Notes: generated by a model from the sequence alone, not told the origin. Shown: positions 16,720-25,653, numbered from the stretch's first letter. The stretch: DNA of 55,708 nucleotides from Acetobacteraceae bacterium (GCA_027487385.1 JAIYDS010000110.1:1-55708), one strand, 5' to 3'. A program made the numbers and translations.

Positions 16720-17679
16720 ATGAACCGCCGTCACCTCCTGGCCCTGCCCGCCTTGGCCCTGCCCGGCCTCGCTGCCGCGCAATCCTTCGACCGGCCCTTC
16801 CGGCTGGTGGTTCCCTTCGCGCCCGGCGGCACCAGCGACATCCTGGCCCGCATCCTGGCGCCCGAGCTGACGCGCCTGCTGGGCCAGAATGTGGTGGTTG
16901 AGAATCGCAGCGGCGCCGCCGGCAATCTGGGCGCCGAGCTGGTGGCGCGCAGCGCGCCGGACGGCCAGACCCTGCTGCTGATCGACACCGGCGTGCTGGC
17001 CACGGCCCCTGCCCTCTTCACCCGCCTTCCCTTCGACCCGGCGCGGGACCTCGCGCCGGTCAACCTGCTGATCTACGCGCCCTATATCCTGGCGGCGCAT
17101 CCCTCGGTCCCCGCGGCGAGTGCGGCCGAGCTGGTGGCGCTGGCCAAGCGCGCGCCGAACAGCCTGAATGTGGCCCATTCCGGCGTGGGGGCGGCCAATC
17201 ACCTGACCGCCCTGATGCTCACCCAGGCCTGGGGCGCCGAACTGACCCAGGTGCCCTATCGCGGCGGGGCGGCGGCGCTGGCCGCCGTGACGGGCGGCGA
17301 GGCGCAGCTCATCATCAATGGCGCCACGGCCACCGCCCCCTTCGTGAAGGATGGCCGGCTGCGCGGCATCGCCGTCTCCGGCCCGCGCCGCCTGGCGGAT
17401 TTCCCGAACCTGCCGACCTTCGCCGAGCTCGGCTGGCCGGCGCAGGAATCCGGCACCTGGCAGGGCGTGCTGGTGCAGGGCGCCACTCCGGCCCCCATCA
17501 TCGCCCGGCTGGACGAGGCCTTCCGCCAGGCCCTCGCCGTGCCCGAGGTCGCCCGCCGCATGGCCGATCTCGGCGCGGATGTGCGTGGCATGGGCGCTGC
17601 CCCCTTCCGGCAGTGGCTGGCGGGTGAGACGGAAAGCTGGGGCCGCGTGGTGCGGGCCAACAACATCAAGCTGGACTGA
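16720..17679 (+). CDS. Tripartite tricarboxylate transporter (Bug) substrate-binding protein
   Basis: The 319-residue periplasmic receptor has a short signal (RRHLLALPALALPGLAAAQS), PFRLVVPFAPGGTSDILAR, VVVENRSGAAGNLGAELVA and VPYRGGAAALAAVTGGEAQL, the standard Bug-family signatures for carboxylated ligands. No TctA or TctB membrane genes are nearby, so it either shares a distant transporter or acts in sensing. GGGGAA lies seven bases before the ATG. The YbaK gene starts on its stop codon. Confidence 0.9.
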   Translation: MNRRHLLALPALALPGLAAAQSFDRPFRLVVPFAPGGTSDILARILAPELTRLLGQNVVVENRSGAAGNLGAELVARSAPDGQTLLLIDTGVLATAPALFTRLPFDPARDLAPVNLLIYAPYILAAHPSVPAASAAELVALAKRAPNSLNVAHSGVGAANHLTALMLTQAWGAELTQVPYRGGAAALAAVTGGEAQLIINGATATAPFVKDGRLRGIAVSGPRRLADFPNLPTFAELGWPAQESGTWQGVLVQGATPAPIIARLDEAFRQALAVPEVARRMADLGADVRGMGAAPFRQWLAGETESWGRVVRANNIKLD

Positions 17680-18200
17680 TGGAGCCAGAGGCGACTGGAC
17701 GGATGGAGACACCCGAGGGCCTGCTGGCACGCCTCGCCGCGGCCGGCATCGAGACGCGCACCGTGCAGCACGCGGCGGTCTTCACCGTGGCGGAATCCCA
17801 GGCGCTGCGGGGCGAATTGCCGGGCGGGCACTCGAAGAACCTCTTCCTGCGCGAGGCGAAGACCGGCCAGCTCTGCCTCGCCGTGCTGGAGGAGGCGCGG
17901 CGGGTCAGCGTGAATGCCCTGGCCCGCGCCGCAGGCTGGGGCAAGGTCAGCATGGCCGATGCCGGGGCGCTGCTCGCCACGCTGGGCGTTACCCCCGGCA
18001 GCGTGACGCCCTTCGGCCTCGTCAATGCCGCACCGGGCGAGGTGCGCGTGGCGCTGGATGCAGCCCTCGCGGAAAGCGAGGGGCTGGTCTGGTTCCATCC
18101 GCTGGTGAACACCGCCTCCACCGGCATCCATCCCAGGGATTTGTTGCGCTTCCTGGATGGCCTCGGCCATGAGGTCACGATCCTTCGCCTGCCGGATTGA
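17679..18200 (+). CDS. YbaK/EbsC-family aminoacyl-tRNA deacylase
   Basis: The 173-residue protein of the Ybak/ProX editing family hydrolyses mischarged tRNA. Motifs include HAAVFTVAESQALRGELPGGHSKNLFLREAK with the conserved lysine, GWGKVSMAD, and the substrate-loop region TPGSVTPFGLVNAAP. It is stand-alone and resembles ProXp-ala/YbaK rather than a prolyl-tRNA synthetase insert. The first ATG overlaps the Bug stop by one base; a second in-frame ATG at 17703 would give a shorter, equally plausible protein. Confidence 0.85.
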   Translation: MEPEATGRMETPEGLLARLAAAGIETRTVQHAAVFTVAESQALRGELPGGHSKNLFLREAKTGQLCLAVLEEARRVSVNALARAAGWGKVSMADAGALLATLGVTPGSVTPFGLVNAAPGEVRVALDAALAESEGLVWFHPLVNTASTGIHPRDLLRFLDGLGHEVTILRLPD

Positions 18201-18274
18201 CGCGCGAGACATTTTCCGGCGCTTGTCTTATGCCCTGCCCGCTACATCTCTAGCCCTCGCCAGGACCGATCCCC

Positions 18275-19207
18275 ATGGAAGTGATTCTCGACCCCAACAA
18301 TCCCAGCCCCGGCGGCGCCGACCCGGTGATGGATGGCGACCAGCGGACCTTCATGAAGGACGTGGTGGAGGCCTCGCGCCAGGTCCCCGTCCTCGTGGAT
18401 TTCTGGGCGACGTGGTGCGGCCCCTGCAAGACGCTGACGCCCGTTCTGGAAAAGGTGGTGCGCGCCGCCGGCGGCCGGGTGAAGCTGGTCAAGATCGACA
18501 TCGACAAGAATCGCCAGCTCGTCCAGCAGCTGACGCAGATGGGCCTGCCGCTGCAATCCGTCCCGACGGTCGCCGCCTTCTGGCAGGGGCAGATCGCCGA
18601 TCTCTTCCAGGGCGCCCTGCCCGAGGGCGAGCTCAAGAAATTCGTCGAGGCGCTGCTCAAGGCCGCCGGCGGGCAGATGCCCTCCGCCGAACTCCTGGCC
18701 GAGGCGAAGACCCTGCTGGAACAGGGCGATGCGACCGGCGCGCTGGAGATCTACGCGGCGCTCGGCCAGCAGGAGCCCGACAATGCCGAGGCGCTGGCCG
18801 GCCTCGCCCGCTGCCTGATCGCCCTGGAAGAGGAAGACCAGGCGAAGGAGATGCTGGACAGCCTGAGCGACAAGCTCAAGGAACACCCCGAGATCGCCTC
18901 CGTCCGCGCGCAGATCGAGCTGGCCGAGGCCGGCCGCGCCGCGCAATCCCAGCTGGGCGCCTTCGAGCAGCGCCTGGCCGCCGACCCGGATGACCACGAG
19001 GCGCGCATCGAGCTCGCCATCGCGCTGAACAGCATGGACAAGCGCATGGAAGCGGCCGAGGCGCTGCTGGAGGCGATCAAGCGCGACCGCGCCTGGAACG
19101 AGGAGGCGGCGCGCAAGCAGCTGCTGAAGTTCTTCGAGGCCTGGGGTTTCACCGACCCCGTCACCCTCAAGGCGCGGCGGGGTCTCTCCGCCCTGTTGTT
19201 CCGCTGA
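18275..19207 (+). CDS. Thioredoxin-TPR protein, CnoX/YbbN-like
   Basis: The 310-residue protein has a thioredoxin domain with VDFWATWCGPCKTLTPVLE near residue 43 and SVPTVAAFWQG. Helical tetratricopeptide-like repeats follow (AELLAEAKTLLEQGDATGALEIY, ALAGLARCLIALEEEDQAKEML). This layout is CnoX/YbbN, a holdase that protects chaperonin clients from oxidation; here the CGPC motif suggests redox activity is retained. It heads a compact run with a LON-domain gene two bases later and a Trm112 gene, an arrangement I recall as common in Alphaproteobacteria. Confidence 0.88.
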   Translation: MEVILDPNNPSPGGADPVMDGDQRTFMKDVVEASRQVPVLVDFWATWCGPCKTLTPVLEKVVRAAGGRVKLVKIDIDKNRQLVQQLTQMGLPLQSVPTVAAFWQGQIADLFQGALPEGELKKFVEALLKAAGGQMPSAELLAEAKTLLEQGDATGALEIYAALGQQEPDNAEALAGLARCLIALEEEDQAKEMLDSLSDKLKEHPEIASVRAQIELAEAGRAAQSQLGAFEQRLAADPDDHEARIELAIALNSMDKRMEAAEALLEAIKRDRAWNEEAARKQLLKFFEAWGFTDPVTLKARRGLSALLFR

Positions 19208-19209
19208 GG

Positions 19210-19875
19210 ATGGACCCCTTCCAACCGGGCCCCGAGCAGCTTCCGGCCGAGATCGCGATCTTCCCGCTCTCGGGCGCCTTGCTGTTGCCCGGCGGCAAGC
19301 TGCCGCTCAACATCTTCGAGCCGCGCTACATGGCGATGACGCTCGACAGCCTGGCGAGCGGCCGCATGTTCGGCATGATCCAGGGCGACCCCAGCCAGCC
19401 GCGCGGCGAGCGGGGCAGCACCATCTATCAGGTGGGCTGCCTCGGCCGCCTTTCCTCCTTCTCCGAGACCGAGGATGGCCGCCTGCTGATCACCCTGACG
19501 GGCGTGACGCGCTTCCGTGTGGCGGAGGAGATCGAGATGCGGCGCGGCTATCGCCGGGTCCGTGCCGATTACAGCGCCTATGCCGATGACCTGGAGCCCG
19601 ACGCGCCCGAGGATGTGGCGCGCGAGGCGGTGCTGGAGGCGCTGCGCCCCTATTTCACCGTCAAGGGCATCGAGGCCAATTGGGACGCGATCGAGGAGAT
19701 GGCCGGCCCGGCCCTGGTCACGACGCTCGCCATGGTCTGCCCCTTCGGCGTGCCGGAGAAGCAGGCCCTGTTGGAGGCGCCGACCCTGAGGGACCGCGCC
19801 GAAAGCCTGATCGCCCTGCTGCGCATGGCCGCGCATGGGGATGGGGAGCTTCCGCCCGGGGGGCGGCCGAGCTAG
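19210..19875 (+). CDS. LON-substrate-binding-domain protein
   Basis: The 221-residue protein consists of a Lon N-terminal-type (PUA-like) domain: [29 protein letters not shown], then a [23 protein letters not shown] strand region and a helical end. It lacks the AAA and protease domains of Lon. Such stand-alone LON domains are thought to bind substrates or peptides, and function is not established. It begins two bases after the thioredoxin gene stop. Confidence 0.88.
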   Translation: MDPFQPGPEQLPAEIAIFPLSGALLLPGGKLPLNIFEPRYMAMTLDSLASGRMFGMIQGDPSQPRGERGSTIYQVGCLGRLSSFSETEDGRLLITLTGVTRFRVAEEIEMRRGYRRVRADYSAYADDLEPDAPEDVAREAVLEALRPYFTVKGIEANWDAIEEMAGPALVTTLAMVCPFGVPEKQALLEAPTLRDRAESLIALLRMAAHGDGELPPGGRPS

Positions 19876-19883
19876 AAAACCGC

Positions 19884-20093
19884 ATGACCGAGACAACGCC
19901 CATGCCCGCCGCCCCAATTCCCGCAGGTGTGGACCCGCAGCTGCTGGAGATTCTGGTCTGCCCGGTGACCAAGCAGCCACTCCGCTATGACCGCGAGAAG
20001 GGCGAGCTGATCAGCGACGCCGCCGGCCTCGCCTATCCCGTGCGGGATGGCATTCCCATCATGCTGCCCGACCAGGCGCGCAAGCTGGATTAG
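19884..20093 (+). CDS. Trm112/YcaR-family small protein
   Basis: The 69-residue protein has [17 protein letters not shown] near the middle and [18 protein letters not shown] at the end, the hallmark of the Trm112 (UPF0434) family. Eukaryotic Trm112 activates methyltransferases, and bacterial relatives may do the same. Only one cysteine remains of the zinc knuckle, as usual for proteobacterial members. It follows the LON-domain gene closely. Confidence 0.9.
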   Translation: MTETTPMPAAPIPAGVDPQLLEILVCPVTKQPLRYDREKGELISDAAGLAYPVRDGIPIMLPDQARKLD

Positions 20094-20117
20094 CGCCATG
20101 CCCTGGCGATCCATGCC

Positions 20118-20516
20118 ATGACGGAAGCGCGTCATGGCGACCGCGGCGGGCGGCCCGTCCAGGTGACCGAGCTGCGCTACCGCTCGGCCGACAAGACCCT
20201 CGACGTCGCCTTCGATGATGGCAGCCGCTTTGCCCTGCCGGCTGAGTATCTGCGCGTCGAATCCCCCTCCGCCGAGGTGCAGGGGCATGGGCCGGGGCAG
20301 AAGGTCATCGTCGCCGGGCGGCGCCATGTCGGCATCATGCGGATCGAGCCGGTGGGGCATTACGCCGTGCGGATCGCCTTCGATGACCTGCATGACAGCG
20401 GCATCTACTCCTGGGAGGTGCTGCACCGCCTGGGCCGCGAGCAGGCCGAGCGCTGGGCCGAGTATGAGCAGGCGCTGGCGTTGAAGGGCCTCAGCCGGGA
20501 TCCGCCGCGGCGCTGA
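20118..20516 (+). CDS. DUF971 (gamma-butyrobetaine hydroxylase-like N-terminal) protein
   Basis: The 132-residue single-domain protein has VTELRYRSADKTLDVAFDDG, LPAEYLRVESPSAEVQGHGP and the signature VGHYAVRIAFDDLHDSGIYSWEVL. It matches DUF971, which forms the N-terminal domain of gamma-butyrobetaine dioxygenases and occurs alone in bacteria near iron-sulfur assembly or Trm112 genes. Function is not established. It lies 24 bases after the Trm112 gene. Confidence 0.85.
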   Translation: MTEARHGDRGGRPVQVTELRYRSADKTLDVAFDDGSRFALPAEYLRVESPSAEVQGHGPGQKVIVAGRRHVGIMRIEPVGHYAVRIAFDDLHDSGIYSWEVLHRLGREQAERWAEYEQALALKGLSRDPPRR

Positions 20517-20579
20517 GGGCGGATTGGCAGGGCGGGCGGGCGGCCGCAGGATGCCCGCCGCAGAACAGGAAATGCCCGC

Positions 20580-21383
20580 ATGCCCAGCCTTCTCGTGGAC
20601 GGCCACCCCATCGCCTATGCCGAAGCCGGCGCGGGCGAGCCCCTTCTCCTGGTGCATGGCACGCTGGGCGACCAGCGCAGCTTTGCGCCACAGATGGCGC
20701 CCTTCGGCGCGGCCTTTCATGTCATGGCGCTCAGCATGCGGCATTGCTGGCCCGGCCAATGGGAGGAAGGTGGCGATTTCACCATCGCCCGGCATGTGGC
20801 CGATGTGGCGGGCTTCATCCGCGCGCTGGGACGCGGTCCCGTCCGGCTGCTCGGCCATTCCCGCGGCGGCCATATCGCCTTTCGCGTGGCCGAGCAGCAC
20901 CCCGAGCTGGTGCGTGCGCTGGTCCTGGCCGAGCCGGGCGGGGAGTTGGATGAGAGCCTGGGCGGTGCGCCCGCCAGCGGCGCCCAAGCCGCCAGCTTCG
21001 CCGCCGCCGCCGCGCTGATCGGCGCGGGCGAGGTGGAGAAGGGCCTGGTCCTCTTCGCCGAATACACCGGCGGCCCAGGGGCCTGGGACAGGCGGCCCGA
21101 GGATCGCCGAGCCCAGGCGCGCGACAATGCGCGCACCTTGCTGGGCCAGACGCAGGAACAGCGCCGCCCCTATTCGCGCAACGCGGCCGAGGCGGTGCGC
21201 GCACCCACGCTGCTGCTGGGCGGCGACCGCAGCCAGCCGCAATTCGCCACCATCCTGGACGCGCTGGAGAGGGTGATGCCGGATGCGCGGCGCGTCACCA
21301 TCGGCCAGGCGACGCACAACCTCAACATCGACAATCCGGGGGATTTCAACCGGGCGGTGCTGGAATTCCTGACCGTGGCCTGA
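20580..21383 (+). CDS. Alpha/beta hydrolase
   Basis: The 267-residue cytosolic hydrolase has an oxyanion region LLVHGTLGDQRS, the nucleophile elbow LLGHSRGGHIAF, and a C-terminal histidine region (QATHNLNIDNP). LLLGGDRSQPQ precedes the probable acidic residue. The substrate is unknown. A GGAAATG-type ribosome-binding site precedes the ATG. The gene is followed by copy 2 of the two-hairpin repeat. Confidence 0.8.
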   Translation: MPSLLVDGHPIAYAEAGAGEPLLLVHGTLGDQRSFAPQMAPFGAAFHVMALSMRHCWPGQWEEGGDFTIARHVADVAGFIRALGRGPVRLLGHSRGGHIAFRVAEQHPELVRALVLAEPGGELDESLGGAPASGAQAASFAAAAALIGAGEVEKGLVLFAEYTGGPGAWDRRPEDRRAQARDNARTLLGQTQEQRRPYSRNAAEAVRAPTLLLGGDRSQPQFATILDALERVMPDARRVTIGQATHNLNIDNPGDFNRAVLEFLTVA

Positions 21384-21398
21384 GGCGCGGCCCGCCCG

Positions 21399-21487
21399 GA
21401 GCATGATGCGTTGAGGCGGAATCGCCGAGACGCGGCATCATCCTCTCAGCAAAGTGTGGAGCGAGCGGGGTGAACGCAGCACGCTCT
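21399..21487. repeat. Two-hairpin intergenic repeat, copy 2 (inverted relative to copy 1)
   Basis: This is the reverse complement of the element at 117-217, shortened in its first half. The conserved hairpin is clearer here: ATGATGC (21404-21410 region) pairs with GCATCAT, enclosing GGCG-GAAT-CGCC. It lies between a + strand gene and a - strand gene that converge, a typical position for REP-like elements. Confidence 0.75.
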
Positions 21488-21491
21488 GGCC

Positions 21492-21776
21492 TCAGGCCGC
21501 GGCCAGTCGCGGCGCCAGGTGGCGGATCAACGCCGTGGTGCAATCGGCCTGTTCCAGCGAGGCAGCTTCGGCGCGCGCCAGCAATTCGGGCAGGCGCGGG
21601 CCACCGCGCTCCTCGGCCAGGCAGGCCGAGGCCTCACGCAACGCCACGGTGGTCTGCCGCACCGCGCTGGCCAGGCGGAGAACGAGATCGGCCAGTTCTT
21701 CCGCCGGGTCGCGCGCGGGGGACGGGCGGCTGTTGACCAGCGCCTCAAACAGCGCGGCATCGGGCGAGGGGGACAT
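21492..21776 (-). CDS. Small helical protein of unknown function
   Basis: The 94-residue product is predicted almost all helix (AALFEALVNSRPSP, EELADLVLRLASAVRQTTVALREASACLAEE, LPELLARAEAASLEQADCTTALIRHLAPRLAA), with no signal or membrane span. I recognise no family; the heptad-like pattern suggests a coiled coil. The chosen ATG has GGAAG eight bases upstream, whereas an ATG eight codons earlier has none. It ends five bases from the repeat element, so transcription may stop there. Confidence 0.5.
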   Translation of the reverse strand: MSPSPDAALFEALVNSRPSPARDPAEELADLVLRLASAVRQTTVALREASACLAEERGGPRLPELLARAEAASLEQADCTTALIRHLAPRLAAA

Positions 21777-21851
21777 CCGAGGGCTTCCAGGCTTGTGCAT
21801 GGCCCGGATTCTGACCCGGCACCCTTTGACGAAAGCTTAACCCCCGCCCGC

Positions 21852-22925
21852 TCAGGCCAGCAGCGCGGCGAAGGGGGCCAGGCGCGCGCGCACCGCCGCC
21901 CATTCCTCCGCGCTCAGCTTCACCTTGCCGGCGAAGCGGTTGCTGATGATCGCCTCCGTCTCCGGCCGCCGCCCGCCCTCGGCCCCGCCGAATTCCATCA
22001 CGAGATCCGTCATGCGGGACCAGCGGGTGAAGTCGGTCCAGCCCAGGCCATTCTCCATCGCCTCCGGCTGCAGCATGGTGGATTGCATGATGCCCTGGCT
22101 GAGCCGCGCATTGTCCCGCCCGCCGGCGGTGATGCCGATCTCGGGCACCTGGCGGATCAGCATGTCGAGCGCGCGATCAGGCTCGCGCAGCTGGAAGGCG
22201 GCGGCTTCCAGCAGCGCATCCACCACGCGCTCGCAGAGATCGGGGCTGCGCTGGAGGATCTCGGGCCGGGTGGTGATGACATTGGCGTAGAATTGCAGCC
22301 CGACGGCGGAGAACAGCATCAGCCGGTGCGGCGCGTTCTGCGCCATCATGACCGGGATGGAGGAGGAGCCGATGCCCGAGCCCGCATCCACCTGGCGGTC
22401 GATGATGGTGCGCTCGAAGACGCGGTTGTCCACCTGCTGCATGGTGATGCGCGCGGCATCCACGCCGGCCAGGCGCAGATAGGCCGGGATGAAGGGCGCA
22501 TCCACGCCGGCGGGCACGATGGCCAGGCGCCGCCCCTCCAGATCCTTCGGCGTGCGGATCGGCGAATCCTGCCGCAGCAGGATGCCCATGGTCATGTCGT
22601 AATTGACCGTCGCGAGGCCGACCAGCGGCAGGCCGCGCGCCGCATTCAGGATGACCGAACTGGCCCCCACCAGGCCGAATTCGAACTGGTTCTGCGCGAT
22701 GGCCTGGGCCGCGGCGTTGGAGCCGAAGCCGCGCGTGACGCTCGCATCAATGCCGCGGTTGCGGAAGCTGCCCATCTCGCGCGCCACATAGGCATAGGCG
22801 GTGGCGCCCTGGGCCAGCCAAGGCAGGGTCAGGCGAATGGGCGTCAGCGTCTGCGCCAGCACGGCGGGTGCGGCGAGGCTGCCGCCGAAGGCAGCCAGGA
22901 GGGTGCGGCGGGGGGCGGTGATCAT
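21852..22925 (-). CDS. ABC transporter substrate-binding protein, NMT1 type
   Basis: The 357-residue periplasmic receptor has a twin-arginine-like signal (PRRTLLAAFGGSLAAPAVLAQ), IRLTLPWLAQGATAYAYVAREMGSFRNRGID, FGLVGASSVILNAARGLPLV and LEGRRLAIVPAG, typical of SsuA/NMT1-like proteins. No permease or ATPase gene adjoins it. Its ATG overlaps the stop of the upstream dioxygenase gene (ATGA), so receptor and dioxygenase are made together and probably concern the same compound. Confidence 0.85.
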   Translation of the reverse strand: MITAPRRTLLAAFGGSLAAPAVLAQTLTPIRLTLPWLAQGATAYAYVAREMGSFRNRGIDASVTRGFGSNAAAQAIAQNQFEFGLVGASSVILNAARGLPLVGLATVNYDMTMGILLRQDSPIRTPKDLEGRRLAIVPAGVDAPFIPAYLRLAGVDAARITMQQVDNRVFERTIIDRQVDAGSGIGSSSIPVMMAQNAPHRLMLFSAVGLQFYANVITTRPEILQRSPDLCERVVDALLEAAAFQLREPDRALDMLIRQVPEIGITAGGRDNARLSQGIMQSTMLQPEAMENGLGWTDFTRWSRMTDLVMEFGGAEGGRRPETEAIISNRFAGKVKLSAEEWAAVRARLAPFAALLA

Positions 22926-23752
22926 TCCACGGGCTCCATGTCAGCGGCCTGGAGGATGTCGCCATCCTTGTACTCGCCCCAGGCCGCGGCGAGCTGCGCC
23001 ATGCTGGCGGGATCGAGATCGCGCGCCGGCAGGTTGTCGGTGTCCCAATGGCCATAGGTGTCCACGCCGCGCACCAGCGTCGCCGGCCGGCGCCCGATGG
23101 TCGAGCGCACATGGGTCGGGATGTAGAAGAAGGCGAAGCCGATGCGCCGATCCCCCGCGCGATTGGGCAGCGAGGAATGGGCAGTGCGCTCGTGATGCAG
23201 CGAGAACTGCCCGGCCGAGAGCGGCATGGAGACGGCCAGGCTTTCATCGATGCCCTGGATCTCCTGCCCCTTGGCCAGCATGTTGTCGGCGGCGAAGGTC
23301 TCGACATGCTTGAGGTCGGGCTGGAGGTGGCTGCCGGGCACCACGCGCAGGCAGCCATGCGCCTCGCTCGCATCGGTCAGCGCGACCCAGGCCGTCACCT
23401 CCTCGTGCGGGGAGAGGCCGAAATAGGCGGAATCCTGATGCCAGGAGACATAGCGCGGATCGCCGCCGCCCTTGGCGAAGATGGAGGCGCCAAACAGCAG
23501 GATATTGGGGCCGATCACATCCTCGACGGCATCCAGGATGCGCGGGTTGCGGCCGAGATCCACCAGCCAGGGGAAAGGCAGATGCCCCTTGATCTTCAGC
23601 GTGCGGTTGGCGTCATGGCCGACGCTCGCCTCATAGGCCTCGATCCGCCGACGGTATTCGAAGGCCTGGGAGGGCTCGATCGCGGTGAAGGGATAGGCGT
23701 AGCCCTGGCTGCGGAATTGCTCGACCTGGGCCTCGCTCAGATGCTTGGGCAT
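22922..23752 (-). CDS. Phytanoyl-CoA dioxygenase (PhyH) family protein
   Basis: The 276-residue non-heme Fe(II)/2-oxoglutarate oxygenase has the metal facial triad visible as HxD in VSWHQDSAYFG and the distal histidine in HHERTAHSSLPN, followed by an arginine pair (DRRIGFAFFYIP) for 2-oxoglutarate. The family hydroxylates CoA esters, ectoine, phosphonates or small natural products. AGGAG lies eight bases before the ATG. It is coupled to the downstream receptor gene, suggesting the enzyme acts on a compound the cell imports. Confidence 0.88.
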   Translation of the reverse strand: MPKHLSEAQVEQFRSQGYAYPFTAIEPSQAFEYRRRIEAYEASVGHDANRTLKIKGHLPFPWLVDLGRNPRILDAVEDVIGPNILLFGASIFAKGGGDPRYVSWHQDSAYFGLSPHEEVTAWVALTDASEAHGCLRVVPGSHLQPDLKHVETFAADNMLAKGQEIQGIDESLAVSMPLSAGQFSLHHERTAHSSLPNRAGDRRIGFAFFYIPTHVRSTIGRRPATLVRGVDTYGHWDTDNLPARDLDPASMAQLAAAWGEYKDGDILQAADMEPVE

Positions 23753-23985
23753 GGCGTGCTCCTGCAATGGGTGCGCGGTGGCCATGCAAGGCGAATGCCA
23801 CGACCACGGCCCGGGCAAATCGCCCAAGAGCCGGGCGGCGGCGGCGGCCGCTTCCTGGCAAAACCGGGCAATCTGCCGCTTTTCTGCCCAGCCGGATGCC
23901 GCGTGGACGGCATCCCCGGCCCCTGCCCCCTTGCGCCCGGCCGCCCAGGCTGATGCCATGCAGTGTCAAATCAGGGAGAGGCTTC

Positions 23986-25596
23986 ATGAGGTTCACGCTC
24001 AAGGCCATGGGGCTCGGCTTCGCCGCGGCCCTCATGGCCCTGCCCGCCATCGCGCAACAGACCCCGCAGCGCGTCCTGCGCATCGCCATGACCGCGGCGG
24101 ATGTGCCCACCACCACCGGCATGCCCAATAACGGCTTCGAGGGGATGCGCTTCCTGGGCTATCCCGTCTTCGAGGGGCTGATCCTGTGGGATCTGAGCCG
24201 GACGGACCGTCCCGCCGGCCTGCGCCCCGGCCTCGCCGAATCCTGGCGGCAGGACCCCAATGACCCGCAGACCTGGCTCTTCACCCTGCGCGAGGGCGTG
24301 CGCTTCCATGACGGCACACCCTTCAACGCCGATGCGGTGATCTGGAACCTCGAGCGCTACTTCAACAACCAGTCGCCGCAATTCGAGGCGCAGGGCTCCG
24401 CCATCACGCGCGCCCGCATTCCCATCATGGAGAGCTACCGCAAGGTGGATGAGCGGACCATCGCCTTCCGCACCAACCGCGTCGCCTCCTACTTCCCCTA
24501 CATGGCGGTCTATATCCTGTTCACCAGCCCGCAGAGCTTCGAGCAGGGCGGGCGGGACTGGGCGCGCGTGGCGGCCCTGCCGCCGGCCGGCACCGGGCCT
24601 TTCCGCCTCAGCCGCTTCGTGCCCCGCACCTCGGCCGAGCTGTCGAAGAACGAGGCCTATTGGGACCGCACGCGCATCCCGCGCCTCGATCGCGTGCTGC
24701 TGCTGCCCATGCCGGAGGCGACGACGCGCCTCGCCGCCCTGCGCTCGGGCCAGGTGGACTGGATCGAAGTGCCGCCGCCCGATGCCATCCCCTCGCTGCG
24801 GCAGGCGGGCTTCAACATCACCACGGGCAGCTATCCGCATGTCTGGCCGTGGTTCTTCCAGATGGGCGGCGAGACCCCCTTCCGCGATGTCCGCGTGCGC
24901 CAGGCGCTGAACTATTGCGTGGATCGCGCGGGCCTCGTGCAATTGCTGAACGGCACGGCGGAGCCGAGCGTTGGCTGGCTCAAGCCCAATGATCCGAATT
25001 TCGGCAATCCGCAGAACCGCTATACCTTCGACCCAGAGCGCGGCCGCCGCATGCTGGCCGAGGCCGGCTTCAACGCCCAGCGTCCGCTGAGCTTCAAGGT
25101 GATGATCAGCACCTCCGGCTCCGGTCAGATGCTGCCGCTGCCGATGAACGAGTTCCTGCAGCAGAATCTCCGCCAATCCTGCGGCGTGAACGTCACCTTC
25201 GAGGTGACGGAATGGAACACCCTGCTGCAGGCGACGCGCAGCCCGCCCGGCGCGCCCATCCTGGCCGGTTCGCTGGCGCTCAACCCCTCCTCGCCCTCCA
25301 GCGATCCGAGTGTGGCCGCGCGCTACTTCCTGCAGGCCTTCGTGCCGCCCAACGGCTTCAACTGGCCGCAATTCAACGACCCCGAATTCGAAAGCGCCTT
25401 CGCCGCCCTGGAGCGCGCGACGAATGAGAGCGAGTTCAACGCCGCCTATGCCCGGGCGCATACCCGCATCGTGGACAATCCGCCCTGGCTCTTCATCGTG
25501 CATGACCTGAACCCGCGCGCTATGCATCGCCGCGTGCGGGGTTTCACCAGCGCGCAATCCTGGTTCCAGGACCTGGTGCCGGTGGATATCCAGTAG
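23986..25596 (+). CDS. Family 5 (peptide/nickel-type) ABC substrate-binding protein
   Basis: The 536-residue receptor of SBP_bac_5 type has a signal ending near LPAIAQ, GLAESWRQDPNDPQTWLFTLREGVRFHDG-like framework sequence, GTGPFRLSRFVP and RDVRVRQALNYCVDRAGLV, all classic. No permease or ATPase genes are adjacent, so the importer must be elsewhere. GGGAGAGG precedes the ATG. A strong terminator follows, so it is probably monocistronic. The ligand could be a peptide, sugar derivative or metal chelate. Confidence 0.9.
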   Translation: MRFTLKAMGLGFAAALMALPAIAQQTPQRVLRIAMTAADVPTTTGMPNNGFEGMRFLGYPVFEGLILWDLSRTDRPAGLRPGLAESWRQDPNDPQTWLFTLREGVRFHDGTPFNADAVIWNLERYFNNQSPQFEAQGSAITRARIPIMESYRKVDERTIAFRTNRVASYFPYMAVYILFTSPQSFEQGGRDWARVAALPPAGTGPFRLSRFVPRTSAELSKNEAYWDRTRIPRLDRVLLLPMPEATTRLAALRSGQVDWIEVPPPDAIPSLRQAGFNITTGSYPHVWPWFFQMGGETPFRDVRVRQALNYCVDRAGLVQLLNGTAEPSVGWLKPNDPNFGNPQNRYTFDPERGRRMLAEAGFNAQRPLSFKVMISTSGSGQMLPLPMNEFLQQNLRQSCGVNVTFEVTEWNTLLQATRSPPGAPILAGSLALNPSSPSSDPSVAARYFLQAFVPPNGFNWPQFNDPEFESAFAALERATNESEFNAAYARAHTRIVDNPPWLFIVHDLNPRAMHRRVRGFTSAQSWFQDLVPVDIQ

Positions 25597-25622
25597 CGCC
25601 CGCCTTCCGGACGCAGCCCTGA

Positions 25623-25653
25623 GGGGTGGCCCGTTCGCGCGGGCCACCCCTTC
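25623..25653 (+). terminator. Intrinsic terminator
   Basis: An 11-base perfect stem, GGGGTGGCCCG with CGGGCCACCCC (25623-25633 and 25640-25650), encloses a six-base loop and is followed by TTCTCATTT. It lies 27 bases after the stop of the family 5 receptor gene. Confidence 0.8.

Noticed and set aside
15361-17730. A 789-codon leftward frame covering the GT61 gene
   Set aside because: The upstream 390 codons are antisense to the Bug receptor gene; only the part from 16551 matches GT61.
23971-25647. A 558-codon leftward frame opposite the family 5 receptor gene
   Set aside because: It is a shadow frame rich in His, Arg and Gly without recognisable domains, and the + strand has a complete, well-conserved receptor.
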